A stretch of DNA of 64,000 nucleotides from Nocardioides sp. Soil805 (GCF_001429625.1 NZ_LMSU01000001.1:1920003-1984002); one strand, 5' to 3'; positions 26,047 through 34,930 are shown, counted from the first letter of the stretch. Notes: generated by a model not told the origin, from the sequence alone. A program made the numbers and translations.

Positions 26047-27051
26047 ATGACCAGCACCCGACGCCCCAGCGGCACCCGCAGGACCACGCTCGCCGTTGCC
26101 CTCTCCGGACTCCTCGCCACCGGGCTCGCCGCCACCCTGGCCCCGTCCCCCGGCACAGCGGCCGCACCCCCGGACACCGTGTTCCCGCCCCGCATCGAGC
26201 TCCCGGACGGGTTCCAGCCCGAGGGCATCACCATCGGTCGTGGAGCCACCGCGTGGTTCGGCTCCCGGACCGACGGCGACATCTACGAGGTCGACCTGCG
26301 GACCGGCGCGGGTGGGACGATCAGCCAGGGCCCCGGCCCCGGCAACCCCTCCGTGGGCCTCAAGGTCGACCAGCGGGGGCGGCTCTTCGTGTCCGGCGGC
26401 ACGGCGGGCGACGCCCGCGTCGTCGACACCCGGACGGGCGAGGTGCTGGCCCGCTACCAGCTCTCGACGGGGGCCGACCGCTTCATCAACGACTCGCTCG
26501 TCACGGACGACACCGTGTGGTTCACCGACTCGCGCAGCGCCCGGCTCTTCGGCCTGCCGATCGGACCCGGCGGCGCGCTGCCCGCTCCCGAGGACGTCGT
26601 GACGATCCAGCTCGGCGGCGAGTGGGTCCAGCCGGCGGCCGGCGTCAACGGAGCCAACGGGCTCACCGAGACCCCCGACGGGTCGGCCCTCCTGGTCGTC
26701 AACGCCGGCACGCTCTACCGCGTGGACCCGGATTCGGGCGACGCACGACGGGTCGACCTCGGCGGTGCGTCGGTGGCGAACGGCGACGGGATGCTGCTGC
26801 GCGGGCGCACGCTCTACGTCGTGCAGAACTTCCTCAACCAGGTGGCCGTGCTGCACCTGGCCCGCGACGGACGCTCGGGCGAGCTGGTGGACACCATCGC
26901 CGGCACCGACTTCGACGCCGCGGTCGACATCCCCACGACCGTGGCCGCCTTCGGCCGCTGGCTCTACCTGCCCAACGCCCGCTTCTCCACGCCTCCCACC
27001 CCGGAGACCGACTACTGGGTGACGCGCGCGGCCATCCCGCGCGAGCGCTGA
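26047..27051 (+). CDS. Secreted beta-propeller protein (SMP-30/gluconolactonase-like)
   Basis: A 334-residue protein. A signal peptide covers about 1-40 (RRTTLAVALSGLLATGLAATL...GTAAA). The mature part has repeating propeller blades: DGFQPEGITIGRGATAWFGSR, VGLKVDQRGRLFVSGG, NDSLVTDDTVWFTDS, NGANGLTETPDGSALLVVN, LYRVDPDSGDA, SVANGDGMLLRGRTLYVVQN. The spaced phrases fit a six-bladed SMP-30-type propeller that binds a divalent metal. A lactonase or esterase activity is possible but unproven; it is exported. A hairpin repeat follows the stop. Confidence 0.72.
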   Translation: MTSTRRPSGTRRTTLAVALSGLLATGLAATLAPSPGTAAAPPDTVFPPRIELPDGFQPEGITIGRGATAWFGSRTDGDIYEVDLRTGAGGTISQGPGPGNPSVGLKVDQRGRLFVSGGTAGDARVVDTRTGEVLARYQLSTGADRFINDSLVTDDTVWFTDSRSARLFGLPIGPGGALPAPEDVVTIQLGGEWVQPAAGVNGANGLTETPDGSALLVVNAGTLYRVDPDSGDARRVDLGGASVANGDGMLLRGRTLYVVQNFLNQVAVLHLARDGRSGELVDTIAGTDFDAAVDIPTTVAAFGRWLYLPNARFSTPPTPETDYWVTRAAIPRER

Positions 27052-27061
27052 GCCCCGACGC

Positions 27062-27126
27062 GGGTGGTCCGTGACGATCGGAACCCTGGAACCGAGATTC
27101 CGGGGTCCCTTCGTCACGGACTACCC
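27062..27126. repeat. Dispersed long-hairpin repeat, copy 2
   Basis: Arms GGGTGGTCCGTGACGA (27062-27077) and TCGTCACGGACTACCC (27111-27126) pair with one G-U. The left side shares 21 identical bases (GGGTGGTCCGTGACGATCGG plus A) with the copy at 10778-10846. It lies between the convergent propeller and DinB genes, 10 bases after the propeller stop. Confidence 0.75.
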
Positions 27127-27150
27127 CGGGTTCGGGACCACCCGGCCCCC

Positions 27151-27744
27151 TCAGGCTTCGACCGGCTCCCGGCGCCACGGCTGCATGAAGTCGTTGCCCT
27201 CGATGCCCTCCACGGCCATGGTGAGCTGGCCGGCCTGGGCGCCGTCGAGCTGCTCGCGGACGATGTCGGCGTGCCCGGCGTGCCGGGCGAACTCCTCGAT
27301 CAGGTGCAGCGCGAGGAAGCGCCGGGTGACCCGGCTCGGCTCCAGGCGGCCGAACCACGGCGCCGGCGCCTCCAGGACCTCGGCGCCGGGGTCCATCGAC
27401 TCCACGGCGGCCAGCAGCGCACCGGTCGCGGCGTCGTACCCCTCGAGGACCTGCTCGAGGGTCTCGTCGGCGGTGAGCGCGAAGCTGCCGTAGAAGGTCC
27501 CGTAGTCGGCCTCGGTGAGCTCCCAGCCCCTCTCGCCGCGGTTCTGCGCCTCCCGGCGCTCCCACGTGACCCAGGCGGTGGTGAGGTGCTTGAGGATCCC
27601 GCCGACGCTCAACGACGAGCGGGTGGGGGTCAGGCGCGCCTCCGCGTCGGTCAGGCCGTGCGCGGCAGTGCGGGCGGCGACGACCTGCTCGCGCAGGAAG
27701 GCGGCCAGGGCGCTGGACTCGGAGTGGGTGGTCGGCTCGAGCAT
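27151..27744 (-). CDS. DinB/DUF664 family protein
   Basis: A 197-residue four-helix-bundle protein. Metal-ligand histidines are expected in GGILKHLTTAWVTW (about 48-61) and EEFARHAGHADIVREQLDG (about 164-182), which is the DUF664 signature. Actinobacterial DinB proteins include mycothiol-dependent transferases such as maleylpyruvate isomerase, so thiol transfer is a plausible role. AGGGAGA lies 7 bases upstream of the ATG at 27744. Convergent with the secreted propeller gene. Confidence 0.82.
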   Translation of the reverse strand: MLEPTTHSESSALAAFLREQVVAARTAAHGLTDAEARLTPTRSSLSVGGILKHLTTAWVTWERREAQNRGERGWELTEADYGTFYGSFALTADETLEQVLEGYDAATGALLAAVESMDPGAEVLEAPAPWFGRLEPSRVTRRFLALHLIEEFARHAGHADIVREQLDGAQAGQLTMAVEGIEGNDFMQPWRREPVEA

Positions 27745-27833
27745 GGTGGGTCTCCCTCGTCGGTGGTCGATGGGTCCACCCTCCCGCGCATGGCGGACAG
27801 GATCGGTCCGCAGTGGACGGTCATACTGGGCCG

Positions 27834-28253
27834 ATGCGTCTCACCGCCTGGCTCACCCAGTTCCTCGTCGCCGCGGTCGTCTTCAGCGTGGTCGACGTGC
27901 TGTGGCTGAGCACCATCGCCACGGGCCTGTACGACGAGCAGCTCGGCGACCTGAAGGCCGGGTCACCGAACCTCGTCGGCGCCGTCCTGGTCTACCTCGT
28001 CCTGCTGGCCGGGCTCGTCCACTTCGTCATCCACCCGGCCGTCGCCGCCGGCTCGTGGCGGCGCGCGGTTGGCGTGGGCGCCTTCTTCGGCTTCGTCGTC
28101 TACGGGGTCTACGAGCTCACCAACCTCGCCATCCTCGAGGGGTGGCCGGCGGCGCTGGTGCCCATCGACATCGCGTGGGGAGCGTTCCTCTCGGCGGCGG
28201 TCAGCGTCGGGACGTACGCCGTCGTGCACCGCCTCCCGGCCTGGGCGCGCTGA
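27834..28253 (+). CDS. DUF2177 family membrane protein
   Basis: A 139-residue protein with four membrane helices. The conserved DUF2177 phrases are present: VDVLWLSTIATGLYDEQLGDL in and after helix 1, FFGFVVYGVYELTNLAIL in helix 3, and VPIDIAWGAFLSAAVS in helix 4. Function is unknown. ATG at 27834 follows CATACT (27822-27827) by 6 bases. Its TGA stop abuts the stop codon of the convergent ATPase gene with no base between. Confidence 0.83.
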   Translation: MRLTAWLTQFLVAAVVFSVVDVLWLSTIATGLYDEQLGDLKAGSPNLVGAVLVYLVLLAGLVHFVIHPAVAAGSWRRAVGVGAFFGFVVYGVYELTNLAILEGWPAALVPIDIAWGAFLSAAVSVGTYAVVHRLPAWAR

Positions 28254-29450
28254 CTAGTTGGTGTGCTCGCGCAGGTAGCGCCCGAAGTGCGGCACCGTGA
28301 AGGCGATCCGACCGCGCTCACCGGAGTAGATGAGCCCCTTCTTGAGCAACGAGTCCCGCGCCGGGCTGAGTGACTGCGGCTTCTTGCCCAGGGCCGCGGC
28401 CACGTCGGCGGTGGGGACCGCGTCGGGGGCGTCGACCTCGGTGCCCGCCACGTCGGCCATCGCGCGCAGGTAGTCGCGCTCCCCCGGCGTCGCCCGCTCG
28501 TAGCGGCTGCCGAAGAACCCGACCGCGAGCTCCGCGTCGGCCTCGGGGGCGGCCACGGCCACGTCGGCGGCGGTGATCGGCGAGCGCGGCGCCCGGTCCC
28601 AGACCGCCTTGCCGTAGGCCTGGATGAAGTAGGGGTAGCCGCCGGTCGCGGCGTACATCGCCTCCAGCGCGGCGGCCTCGTAGAACGCGTCCTCGTCCTC
28701 GGCCGGGGCGGTGAGCGCCAGGTCGGCGGCCTCCCGGGTGAGCCGGTCGATGCGCTGGTAGCGGAAGAGTCGCTCGGAGTAGGACTTGCTGGCCGACAGC
28801 ACGGCCGGCAGGTGCGGCAGGCCGGCGCCGACGACGATCACCGGCAGCCCCGACTGGCTGATCTCGTGGCAGGCCGCGCACAGCGCGGAGACGTCGTCGG
28901 GCCCGAGGTCCTGCATCTCGTCGATGAAGATCGCGATGCCCTTGCCCTTGTCGGCCGCGAGCCCGCCGAGGTCGGTGAAGAGCTCGACGAGGTCGATCTC
29001 GATGTCGCCGGAGTCGGCCCGGCCGCGGACTGCGGGCACGTCGATGCCCGGGCTCCACTGGTCCCTCATCTTGGCCGCCGGACCCGCGTCGCGCTGGGCG
29101 AAGGCCTTGATGACGCCGAGCACGTGGTCCACGCTGTCGGCGTCGCGGTGGCCGAGCTCGCGGACCGCTTGGTGCAGCGCCCCGCTCAGCGGCCGCCGCA
29201 GCCCCTGGTCGGGGCGCGCCTCCAGCTTGCCGGTCCCCCACTGGCGGCGTACGGCGGCGCCGCGCAGCGCGTTGAGGAGCACGGTCTTGCCGACCCCACG
29301 CAGCCCGGTCAGGACGAGGCTGCGCTCCGGTCGCCCGCGAGCCACGCGCTCGAGGACCACGTCGAAGGCGGCGAGCTGCTCGTCGCGGCCGGCGAGCTCG
29401 GGAGGGCGCTGCCCGGCGCCGGGGGCGTAGGGGTTACGGATCGGGTCCAC
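28254..29450 (-). CDS. AAA/STAND-type ATPase with C-terminal winged helix
   Basis: A 398-residue P-loop ATPase. Walker A GLRGVGKTVLLNAL (about 49-62), Walker B IAIFIDEMQDL (about 172-182), and a sensor region PVIVVGAGLPHLPAVL. The C-terminal third (LRAMADVAG, DVAAALGKKPQSLSPARDSLLKKGLIYSGERGRIAFTVPHFG) looks like a winged helix. The layout resembles Orc1/Cdc6-like and archaeal MJ-type ATPases. No partner gene (for example a nuclease or transposase) is adjacent, so the role is unknown. GTG at 29450 gives the conserved DPIRNPYAPGAGQRPPEL start. Confidence 0.82.
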   Translation of the reverse strand: MDPIRNPYAPGAGQRPPELAGRDEQLAAFDVVLERVARGRPERSLVLTGLRGVGKTVLLNALRGAAVRRQWGTGKLEARPDQGLRRPLSGALHQAVRELGHRDADSVDHVLGVIKAFAQRDAGPAAKMRDQWSPGIDVPAVRGRADSGDIEIDLVELFTDLGGLAADKGKGIAIFIDEMQDLGPDDVSALCAACHEISQSGLPVIVVGAGLPHLPAVLSASKSYSERLFRYQRIDRLTREAADLALTAPAEDEDAFYEAAALEAMYAATGGYPYFIQAYGKAVWDRAPRSPITAADVAVAAPEADAELAVGFFGSRYERATPGERDYLRAMADVAGTEVDAPDAVPTADVAAALGKKPQSLSPARDSLLKKGLIYSGERGRIAFTVPHFGRYLREHTN

Positions 29451-29530
29451 GATGTGACGGTATCGGGCTCTCTAGCCGAATCCTTAGATCTCGCGAGACA
29501 CGCCGATCGAGTCGCTGCGGACGGGCAGGC

Positions 29531-29809
29531 TCAGCCCGCCTGCTGCCCGCCGTCGGGGAGGGCGCCACCCCGCTCGGCACGGTCGCGGGCGACGGCGTAC
29601 GCCTCGGTGAGCCCGGTGCGGAGCATCTCGATGAGGTCCGGGACCTCGTCGACGGCGAGGCGGAACGTCCCGGCGCACAGGTTGTCGCGCCACAGCGACA
29701 GCACGACCACGTCGGCCTCGGGGTGCCACGAGACGCGCAGCGACCGGTCCTCGCCCCGTGGGTCGAGGAAGACGCCCCCGGTGCGGGGCAGCGGTCGTGG
29801 CCTGGCCAT
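29531..29809 (-). CDS. Small conserved hypothetical protein
   Basis: A 92-residue protein with one small alpha/beta domain (SLRVSWHPEADVVVLSLWRDNLCAGTFRLAVDEVPDLIEML) and a polar tail. I do not recognise a named family, but the composition and codon use are those of a real gene. The ATG at 29809 has CACAAT ending 5 bases upstream, which fits a leaderless start. It is divergent from the Fpg/Nei glycosylase gene, 53 bases apart. Confidence 0.65.
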   Translation of the reverse strand: MARPRPLPRTGGVFLDPRGEDRSLRVSWHPEADVVVLSLWRDNLCAGTFRLAVDEVPDLIEMLRTGLTEAYAVARDRAERGGALPDGGQQAG

Positions 29810-29862
29810 GGTCCATTGTGACCCAGCCCACAAGGGCGTGTCACGCGGCCTAGACTCGCGCC

Positions 29863-30744
29863 ATGCCCGAGCTGCCCGAGGTGGAAGCGCTGGCCCAGGA
29901 CCTCCGGGGCCGGCTCGTCGACCGCGCCATCGCCCGCATCGACCTGGCGGCGTTCAGCGCCCTGAAGACCTTCGACCCCCCGCTGCAGTCCCTGCACGGC
30001 ACCCTGGTCGAGGACGTCACCCGGCACGGCAAGTTCCTCGACATCACCGCCAGCGGCACCCACCTCATCGTCCACCTGGCCCGCGCCGGGTGGATCCGCT
30101 GGCGCGACGAGGTGCCGGCACTGCCGGCCCGGCCCAACAGCAAGAACCCGCTCGCCGCCCGGGTGGTCATCGACGACCCGGACCGCGAGACCGACCCGGG
30201 GCTCGACATCACCGAGGCCGGCACCAAGAAGAGCCTGGCCATCTACGTCGTCCGGGACCCGCAGCAGGTCGAGGGGATCGCCCGGCTCGGCCCGGACCCG
30301 CTCGACGAGTCGTTCACGATCGACGTGCTGGCCGGGATCCTCCAGCACGAGGGCCGCAAGCAGATCAAGGGCGTGCTGCGCCACCAGGGCACCATCGCCG
30401 GCATCGGCAACGCCTACTCCGACGAGCTCCTGCACGCGGCGCGGATGTCGCCGTACAAGCCGGCCAGCTCGCTCGACGAGGCCGAGGTCCAGACGTTGTA
30501 CGACGCCATCCGCACCGTCATCGGGTCGGCCGTCGAGCGATCACGCGGCCTGGCCGCCAGCGAGCTCAAGGGCGAGAAGAAGAGCAACCTCGCCGTCCAC
30601 GGCCGCACCGGACAGGCGTGCCCGGTCTGCGGCGACGTGGTGCGCGAGGTGAGCTTCGCCGACTCGAGCCTCCAGTACTGCCCGACCTGCCAGACCGGCG
30701 GCAAGCCGCTCGCCGACCGCCGGATGAGCCGCCTGCTCAAGTAG
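29863..30744 (+). CDS. Fpg/Nei family DNA glycosylase-AP lyase
   Basis: A 293-residue base-excision repair enzyme. The N-terminal PELPEVE gives the catalytic Pro2 and Glu3 after Met removal. Lys57 (HGKFLDI) is the conserved phosphate-contact lysine. The helix-two-turn-helix is in LRHQGTIAGIGNAYSDELLHAA. The zinc finger near the C-terminus is CPVCGD...CPTCQ. It removes oxidised bases and cleaves the strand. The family placement between Fpg and Nei is not certain. ATG at 29863 follows TAGACT (29851-29856) by 6 bases. Confidence 0.92.
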   Translation: MPELPEVEALAQDLRGRLVDRAIARIDLAAFSALKTFDPPLQSLHGTLVEDVTRHGKFLDITASGTHLIVHLARAGWIRWRDEVPALPARPNSKNPLAARVVIDDPDRETDPGLDITEAGTKKSLAIYVVRDPQQVEGIARLGPDPLDESFTIDVLAGILQHEGRKQIKGVLRHQGTIAGIGNAYSDELLHAARMSPYKPASSLDEAEVQTLYDAIRTVIGSAVERSRGLAASELKGEKKSNLAVHGRTGQACPVCGDVVREVSFADSSLQYCPTCQTGGKPLADRRMSRLLK

Positions 30745-30765
30745 CCCCGCTCCCCCGGCGGGCAC

Positions 30766-31107
30766 CTACTTGACGACGCGCACCTCCTGGGGCCAGCCGC
30801 ACGCCTCCGCGATCCTGCCGGCCCACATCCGGGCGGTCTCCACGTCAGGCACCTCGACGATGGTGATCCCGCCGAGGTACTCCTTGGTCTCCGCGTAGGG
30901 ACCGTCGGTGACGACCACCGACCCGCTCGTGGCATCCGCGCTGAACGCGTCGTTGATCTCCTCCTCGAGCCCGCCGGCGAAGACGTAGTGGCCGGCAGCC
31001 CTGATCTCGTCGACGACGGCCCTCGCGAGCGGCCCGCGGCTGCCGAACCACTCCTCGGAGTGGTCGCCGACCCACTGCTGGTTGAAGTAGATCGCGTACT
31101 GGGTCAT
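30766..31107 (-). CDS. YCII-related (DGPF) domain protein
   Basis: A 113-residue ferredoxin-like protein. The family signature is VTDGPYAETKEYLGGITIVEVPDVETARMWA, with an N-terminal MTQYAIYFNQQ strand. Proteins of this type often accompany ECF sigma factors, but no sigma factor is adjacent here. Role unknown. GAGGAG lies about 6 bases upstream of the ATG at 31107, so a normal leader is predicted. Confidence 0.82.
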   Translation of the reverse strand: MTQYAIYFNQQWVGDHSEEWFGSRGPLARAVVDEIRAAGHYVFAGGLEEEINDAFSADATSGSVVVTDGPYAETKEYLGGITIVEVPDVETARMWAGRIAEACGWPQEVRVVK

Positions 31108-31234
31108 GTCTGCTCCTCATCTGTCCGCGGGCCCGGTGGCCCACCTCGAGAGTTCCACGAACGAGCCTCGCCGGATGCGACATCCGTGACCGGGATCTTC
31201 GCGGATTCCCACCTCGTCCCGGCCGCGGACGGCG

Positions 31235-31711
31235 TCACTGCGTCGGGGACTCCTCGGGCGCGGGGGTCTCGGAGGACGGGAGCTCCGGGGGCTCCATGTT
31301 GTCCATGACCGACCCGCAGGTGTCGGTGGTGTAGGTGTCGAACGCGTCGACCTGCGCGGTCTCGTCCTTGGTGAGGTCGTCGTCCAGCTTCTCGAAGTCC
31401 GCCTGCTTGGCGTCCTCGTCGAGGTCGTCGATCAGCGACATCGTCGTCTCGAACCCGGCGCGCGCGTCGTCGGAGATGTCCTCGGGGGTGCCCGTGTCCT
31501 GCATCGCGGTCCCCCAGTCCTTGATCTTGGTGATGATCTCCTTGTCGCTGGCCTCGGTCATGCCCGACATGTCGGAGAACAGGCTCTGGTAGCCCTCGCA
31601 GAAGTCCTTCTCGCTGGCGTCGGTCGGGGCACCACTGGCACCTCCCCCACCGCAGGCGACGGCCGAGCCGCCCACGAGGACGAGCGAGGCGACGAGCAGG
31701 GCAGGCTTCAT
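31235..31711 (-). CDS. Putative lipoprotein
   Basis: A 158-residue exported protein. The signal segment ends GGSAVAC, a relaxed lipobox with Cys20, followed by a Gly-rich spacer. The mature domain is acidic and helical (ISDDARAGFETTMSLIDDLDEDAKQADFEKL) with a pair of cysteines (FCEGY, DTCGS) that may form a disulfide. A Pro/Glu/Ser tail ends the chain. No known family recognised. AGGAGA lies 5 bases upstream of the ATG at 31711. Confidence 0.7.
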   Translation of the reverse strand: MKPALLVASLVLVGGSAVACGGGGASGAPTDASEKDFCEGYQSLFSDMSGMTEASDKEIITKIKDWGTAMQDTGTPEDISDDARAGFETTMSLIDDLDEDAKQADFEKLDDDLTKDETAQVDAFDTYTTDTCGSVMDNMEPPELPSSETPAPEESPTQ

Positions 31712-31767
31712 GGATCTCTCCTGACGGATGGGTGCGGCGCCGGGCGCCTGTCACCCACCACCCTGCC

Positions 31768-32475
31768 CTACCGTCGGAGATCCACACCTGTCACGGGAGG
31801 GTCGAAGGCGACCGGCAGCGGCAGGTGCAGCGCCACGGGGAGGTCGCCGAGATAGGCGTGCCGGGAGCGTTCGACCACGCCGAGGCTCGCCAGGTGCGGG
31901 GTCTGCCACTGCACGTCGAGCACCCGGTCCGCGACGTGCTCGTCGGTGAGCAGGTCGACCAGGCCCATCAGCGCCACCTTGGAGGCGTCGCGCTCGCGGT
32001 GGAACATCGACTCCCCGGCGAAGAGACCGCCGATCGCCACGCCGTACAGGCCGCCGGCCAGCCGCCCGTCGCACCAGGCCTCGACGGAGTGCACCCAGCC
32101 GAGCTCGTGCAGCTCGAGGTACGCCGTCCGCACGTCGCGGGTGATCCAGCCGTCAGGTCGGCGCCGGTCCCCGCACGCGTCGATGACCTCCTCGAAGGCC
32201 GTGTCCACCCGGATCTCGAAGTGCTGGGCCGAGCGCCGCAGCGACCGCGAGACCTTGAGCCCGTCGAGCGGCAGCACCCCCCGGCGTACCGGGGAGAACC
32301 AACCCATCGGGTCCTGCGGCGGGCCGATCGGCATCGGGAACAGGCCGCACGCATAGGCGCGGAGCAGGGTCCCGGGCTCGAGGTCGGCGCCGACCGCGAC
32401 CAGGTCGTCCTCCGGGTCCCACAGCTCGGGCTCGGGGAAGACCCACGGGGTGTCGGGGGGGTGGACGGGGGGCAC
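31768..32475 (-). CDS. aat: Leucyl/phenylalanyl-tRNA-protein transferase
   Basis: About 235 residues. The enzyme adds Leu or Phe from aminoacyl-tRNA to N-terminal Arg or Lys, marking proteins for ClpS-ClpAP/ClpCP degradation. Family marks are VAVGADLEPGTLLRAYACGLFPM, WFSPVRRGVLPLDGLKVSRSLRR, GGLYGVAIGGLFAGESMFHRERDASKVAL and DVQWQTPHLASLG. GTG at 32475 is chosen because TACCGT (32483-32488) ends 7 bases upstream; longer starts exist up to 32493. Confidence 0.92.
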   Translation of the reverse strand: MPPVHPPDTPWVFPEPELWDPEDDLVAVGADLEPGTLLRAYACGLFPMPIGPPQDPMGWFSPVRRGVLPLDGLKVSRSLRRSAQHFEIRVDTAFEEVIDACGDRRRPDGWITRDVRTAYLELHELGWVHSVEAWCDGRLAGGLYGVAIGGLFAGESMFHRERDASKVALMGLVDLLTDEHVADRVLDVQWQTPHLASLGVVERSRHAYLGDLPVALHLPLPVAFDPPVTGVDLRR

Positions 32476-32579
32476 GCTGGGCACGGTAGCCAACGTGCCG
32501 GCAACTTCGCGCGGCCCGCGGGCATCTCACCCGCACCTGATCCAGCACACCACTCTCGTCCCACTTTCTCGGAGGACAC

Positions 32580-33902
32580 ATGCGGACCACCACCCTGCTC
32601 GCCCCCACGCTCGGCGTCGCCCTGGCCCTCGCGGCCCTCACCGGCGTCCCCGCGCACGCGGCCGCCACGTGCGACGGTCGCGCGGCGACCATCGAGGTGC
32701 CGGCCACGGCCTACGACACCGCGCCGGTCGTCGGCACCCCCGGCAACGACGTGATCGTCGGCACCCCCGGGCGCGACACCATCGACGGCGCAGGGGGCAA
32801 CGACGTCATCTGCGGCCTCGGCGGTCCCGACACCCTCGCCGGTGGCGAGGGGGACGACCGGCTCTTCGGCGGACTCGACATGGAGTACTCCATCGACGAC
32901 GGCTACCGGGGTGACCTGGTGAGCCCCGGCCCGGGCAACGACCACGTCGACCTGGGCGCCGACCCGGCCGCGCTCCACATCCACCGGGTCGACTTCGGCT
33001 ACCTCGACCGGGTCGTGTACGCCGACGCGACCGCTCCCGTGACCGTGGACCTCACCGCGGGCACGGCCACGGGCGAGGGCACCGACACGATCGTGGTCGA
33101 GGGACCGGCCGGGGTGGTGGGCAGCGCCTTCGGCGACCGCATCACCGGGTCGCCGTACCGTGACCTGATCCAGGCCGGTGACGGGGACGACGTGGTGGAC
33201 GGCCGCGGGGGCGACGACCACCTCGTCGTGGACGGCGGCGCCGACACGACCACCTCGCTCCCGGCGCTCGACGGCGGGGACGACGTCGCCGACGGCGGCC
33301 CCGGGACGGACGGCCTGGTCTCGAGCGGTGGCACGGACCAGCTCTCCGGTGACGCCGGGAACGACTTCCTCACCACCTCCCCGGTCACCGCGGGCTCGCT
33401 GCGGGGCGGTCCGGGCAAGGACCGCGTCTACGCCGAGGGTCCCGTGGACGTCTCGGCCGGCGCGGGCAAGGACCAGATCGACTACGTCCTCCAGCCGGGC
33501 TTCCGCACCGAGATCGACGGCGACGGCGGCCGCGACTCGCTCGACCTCCAGCTCAGCAGGGCCTTCGGCACGGGCGAGAAGGTGCGCGTGGACCGGCCGC
33601 GGAACCGGATCACCTTCACCGGCTCCACCACCCGGCTCGGGTACTTCGAGGTCGAGCGCCTCGACGTCAGCGGCGGCCACCCGCACTGGACCTTCGTCGG
33701 CACCCGGGCCGACGAGAGCCTCCGGGTGCTCGGCGGCCGGTCGCTGACGGCGTACGGCCGGGGTGGCGACGACGTCTTCTACGGCACCGGCGGCCGCGAC
33801 CTGCTCGACGGCGGCCGGGGGCGCGACCGGGCCAACGGGAGCAGCGGTCGCGACACCTGCGTGTCCGTCGAGCGGGCCGTCTCCTGCGAGCGGCGTCGCT
33901 GA
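32580..33902 (+). CDS. Secreted RTX-type calcium-binding repeat protein
   Basis: A 440-residue exported protein. The signal peptide ends about residue 28 (GVPAHAAA). Hemolysin-type glycine/aspartate repeats are scattered through it: GTPGNDVIVGTPGRDTIDG, GGNDVICG, GGPDTLAGGEGDDRLFGG, GDGDDVVDGRGGDDHLV, GDAGNDFLT and, at the end, GRGGDDVFYGTGGRDLLDGGRGRDR. These bind Ca2+ in a parallel beta-roll that folds outside the cell. Middle parts without repeats (about 110-160, 300-350) look like a beta-helix. No type I secretion genes are nearby; a Sec signal is used instead. Possible adhesin or surface protein. Confidence 0.82.
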   Translation: MRTTTLLAPTLGVALALAALTGVPAHAAATCDGRAATIEVPATAYDTAPVVGTPGNDVIVGTPGRDTIDGAGGNDVICGLGGPDTLAGGEGDDRLFGGLDMEYSIDDGYRGDLVSPGPGNDHVDLGADPAALHIHRVDFGYLDRVVYADATAPVTVDLTAGTATGEGTDTIVVEGPAGVVGSAFGDRITGSPYRDLIQAGDGDDVVDGRGGDDHLVVDGGADTTTSLPALDGGDDVADGGPGTDGLVSSGGTDQLSGDAGNDFLTTSPVTAGSLRGGPGKDRVYAEGPVDVSAGAGKDQIDYVLQPGFRTEIDGDGGRDSLDLQLSRAFGTGEKVRVDRPRNRITFTGSTTRLGYFEVERLDVSGGHPHWTFVGTRADESLRVLGGRSLTAYGRGGDDVFYGTGGRDLLDGGRGRDRANGSSGRDTCVSVERAVSCERRR

Positions 33903-33929
33903 GGCCTGCGACCGGCGGCGGGCGCTTCG

Positions 33930-34118
33930 CCGCGCACGTGCGCGGCACTGGAGGGGGGACCGCCTTCCTTCCCTGCGCACCTGCGTAGTCCTGGACGGAG
34001 GAGCACGTCGCTTCCCTGCGCACCCGCGCAGGGAAGCGGCTCAGCCCAGCCCTCCTCCGTGCGCACCCGCGCAGGGAACCGGCCCGAGTCCCCTCCGGAT
34101 CTCTGCGCACCTGTTCTG
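33930..34118. repeat. Palindrome array 2: five 16-bp cores at 43-44 bp period
   Basis: This lies in the 322-base gap between the RTX gene and the EcsC gene. Core centres begin at 33936, 33979, 34022, 34065 and 34109, at spacings of 43, 43, 43 and 44. Cores are variants of CTGCGCACCCGCGCAG; several are extended by TTCC before and GGAA after. A weaker sixth copy (GTGCGCACTTCGCGGT) lies at 34155-34170 but is out of phase (52 bases). Spacers differ from each other and from array 1. No gene is visible in the gap. Confidence 0.82.
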
Positions 34119-34224
34119 GAGCGGGCGTCCCCCGGCTAGCCGTGGCTGACGCCGGTGCGCACTTCGCGGTGTGGCACTGCTCCGCCGCCCGTCGGGAGGT
34201 GGTGGCCGCCCGTAGGCTGCCCGT

Positions 34225-34908
34225 ATGAGCATGAAGGGATCCGTCGGCCGGCACCTCGCCCCCAAGATCTCCGAGCTCGCGCCCGGGCTGACCACCTCGT
34301 TCGTGCGCGAGTCCCTCCACCGCGCCATCGAGGGGGTCGGCCCGCTGCCGCCCGCCGCCAAGGCCGCCGACAAGCAGCTCGCCGAGCAGCGCGGCCACGT
34401 CGAGCGAGCCGTGCACGAGGTCATCGAGAACCACGTCCGCCTGGCCGGCGCGCAGGGGTTCCTCACCAACGTCGGCGGGCTGGTCACCGCGGCGGTCGCC
34501 ATCCCGGCCAACATCGCCGGCCTCACGTTGCTCCAGTGCCGGATGATCGCCGGCATCGCCCACCTGCGCGGCCACGACCTCGACGACCCGCGCGTCCGCA
34601 ACGCGATCCTGATGACCCTGCTGGGCGAGGAGGCCGTCGAGACCCTGGTGGCCAAGGGCAAGCTCCCGGCGCCCCCGATGGCGCTGGCGACCGCGCCCGC
34701 CCACGACGTCAACCTCGACGTCGCCATCGCCGGGGTGGTCGCCTCCGACATCCTGGCCCGGATGGCCGGCAAGCGCCTCGCCACCACCGTCGGCCGCCGC
34801 GTCCCGGTCGTGGGTGGCGTGGTCGGGGCGAGCGCCGACGGCTACTACACCTGGCGCATCGGCCGGTACGCCGACCGCGAATTGCTGCCGCGCACGCGGC
34901 GGCCCTGA
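34225..34908 (+). CDS. EcsC family protein
   Basis: A 227-residue EcsC-type protein. The central hydrophobic stretch (FLTNVGGLVTAAVAIPANIAGLTLLQCRMIAGIAHLRGHDLDDPRVR) is the family hallmark; two further hydrophobic stretches (DVAIAGVVASDILARMAG, VPVVGGVVGASADGYYT) follow. EcsC was named from the Bacillus ecs ABC-transporter operon, but no ABC genes are present here and the role is unknown. ATG at 34225 follows TAGGCT (34213-34218) by 6 bases. Palindrome array 2 lies just upstream. Confidence 0.82.
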   Translation: MSMKGSVGRHLAPKISELAPGLTTSFVRESLHRAIEGVGPLPPAAKAADKQLAEQRGHVERAVHEVIENHVRLAGAQGFLTNVGGLVTAAVAIPANIAGLTLLQCRMIAGIAHLRGHDLDDPRVRNAILMTLLGEEAVETLVAKGKLPAPPMALATAPAHDVNLDVAIAGVVASDILARMAGKRLATTVGRRVPVVGGVVGASADGYYTWRIGRYADRELLPRTRRP

Positions 34909-34930
34909 GGTCCCTGCCCGACCCGTCGGG

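Noticed and set aside
28254..29450. The AAA ATPase as part of a defence or transposition module
   Set aside because: Its neighbours are a DUF2177 membrane protein and a small hypothetical next to a DNA glycosylase; no nuclease, toxin or transposase is linked.
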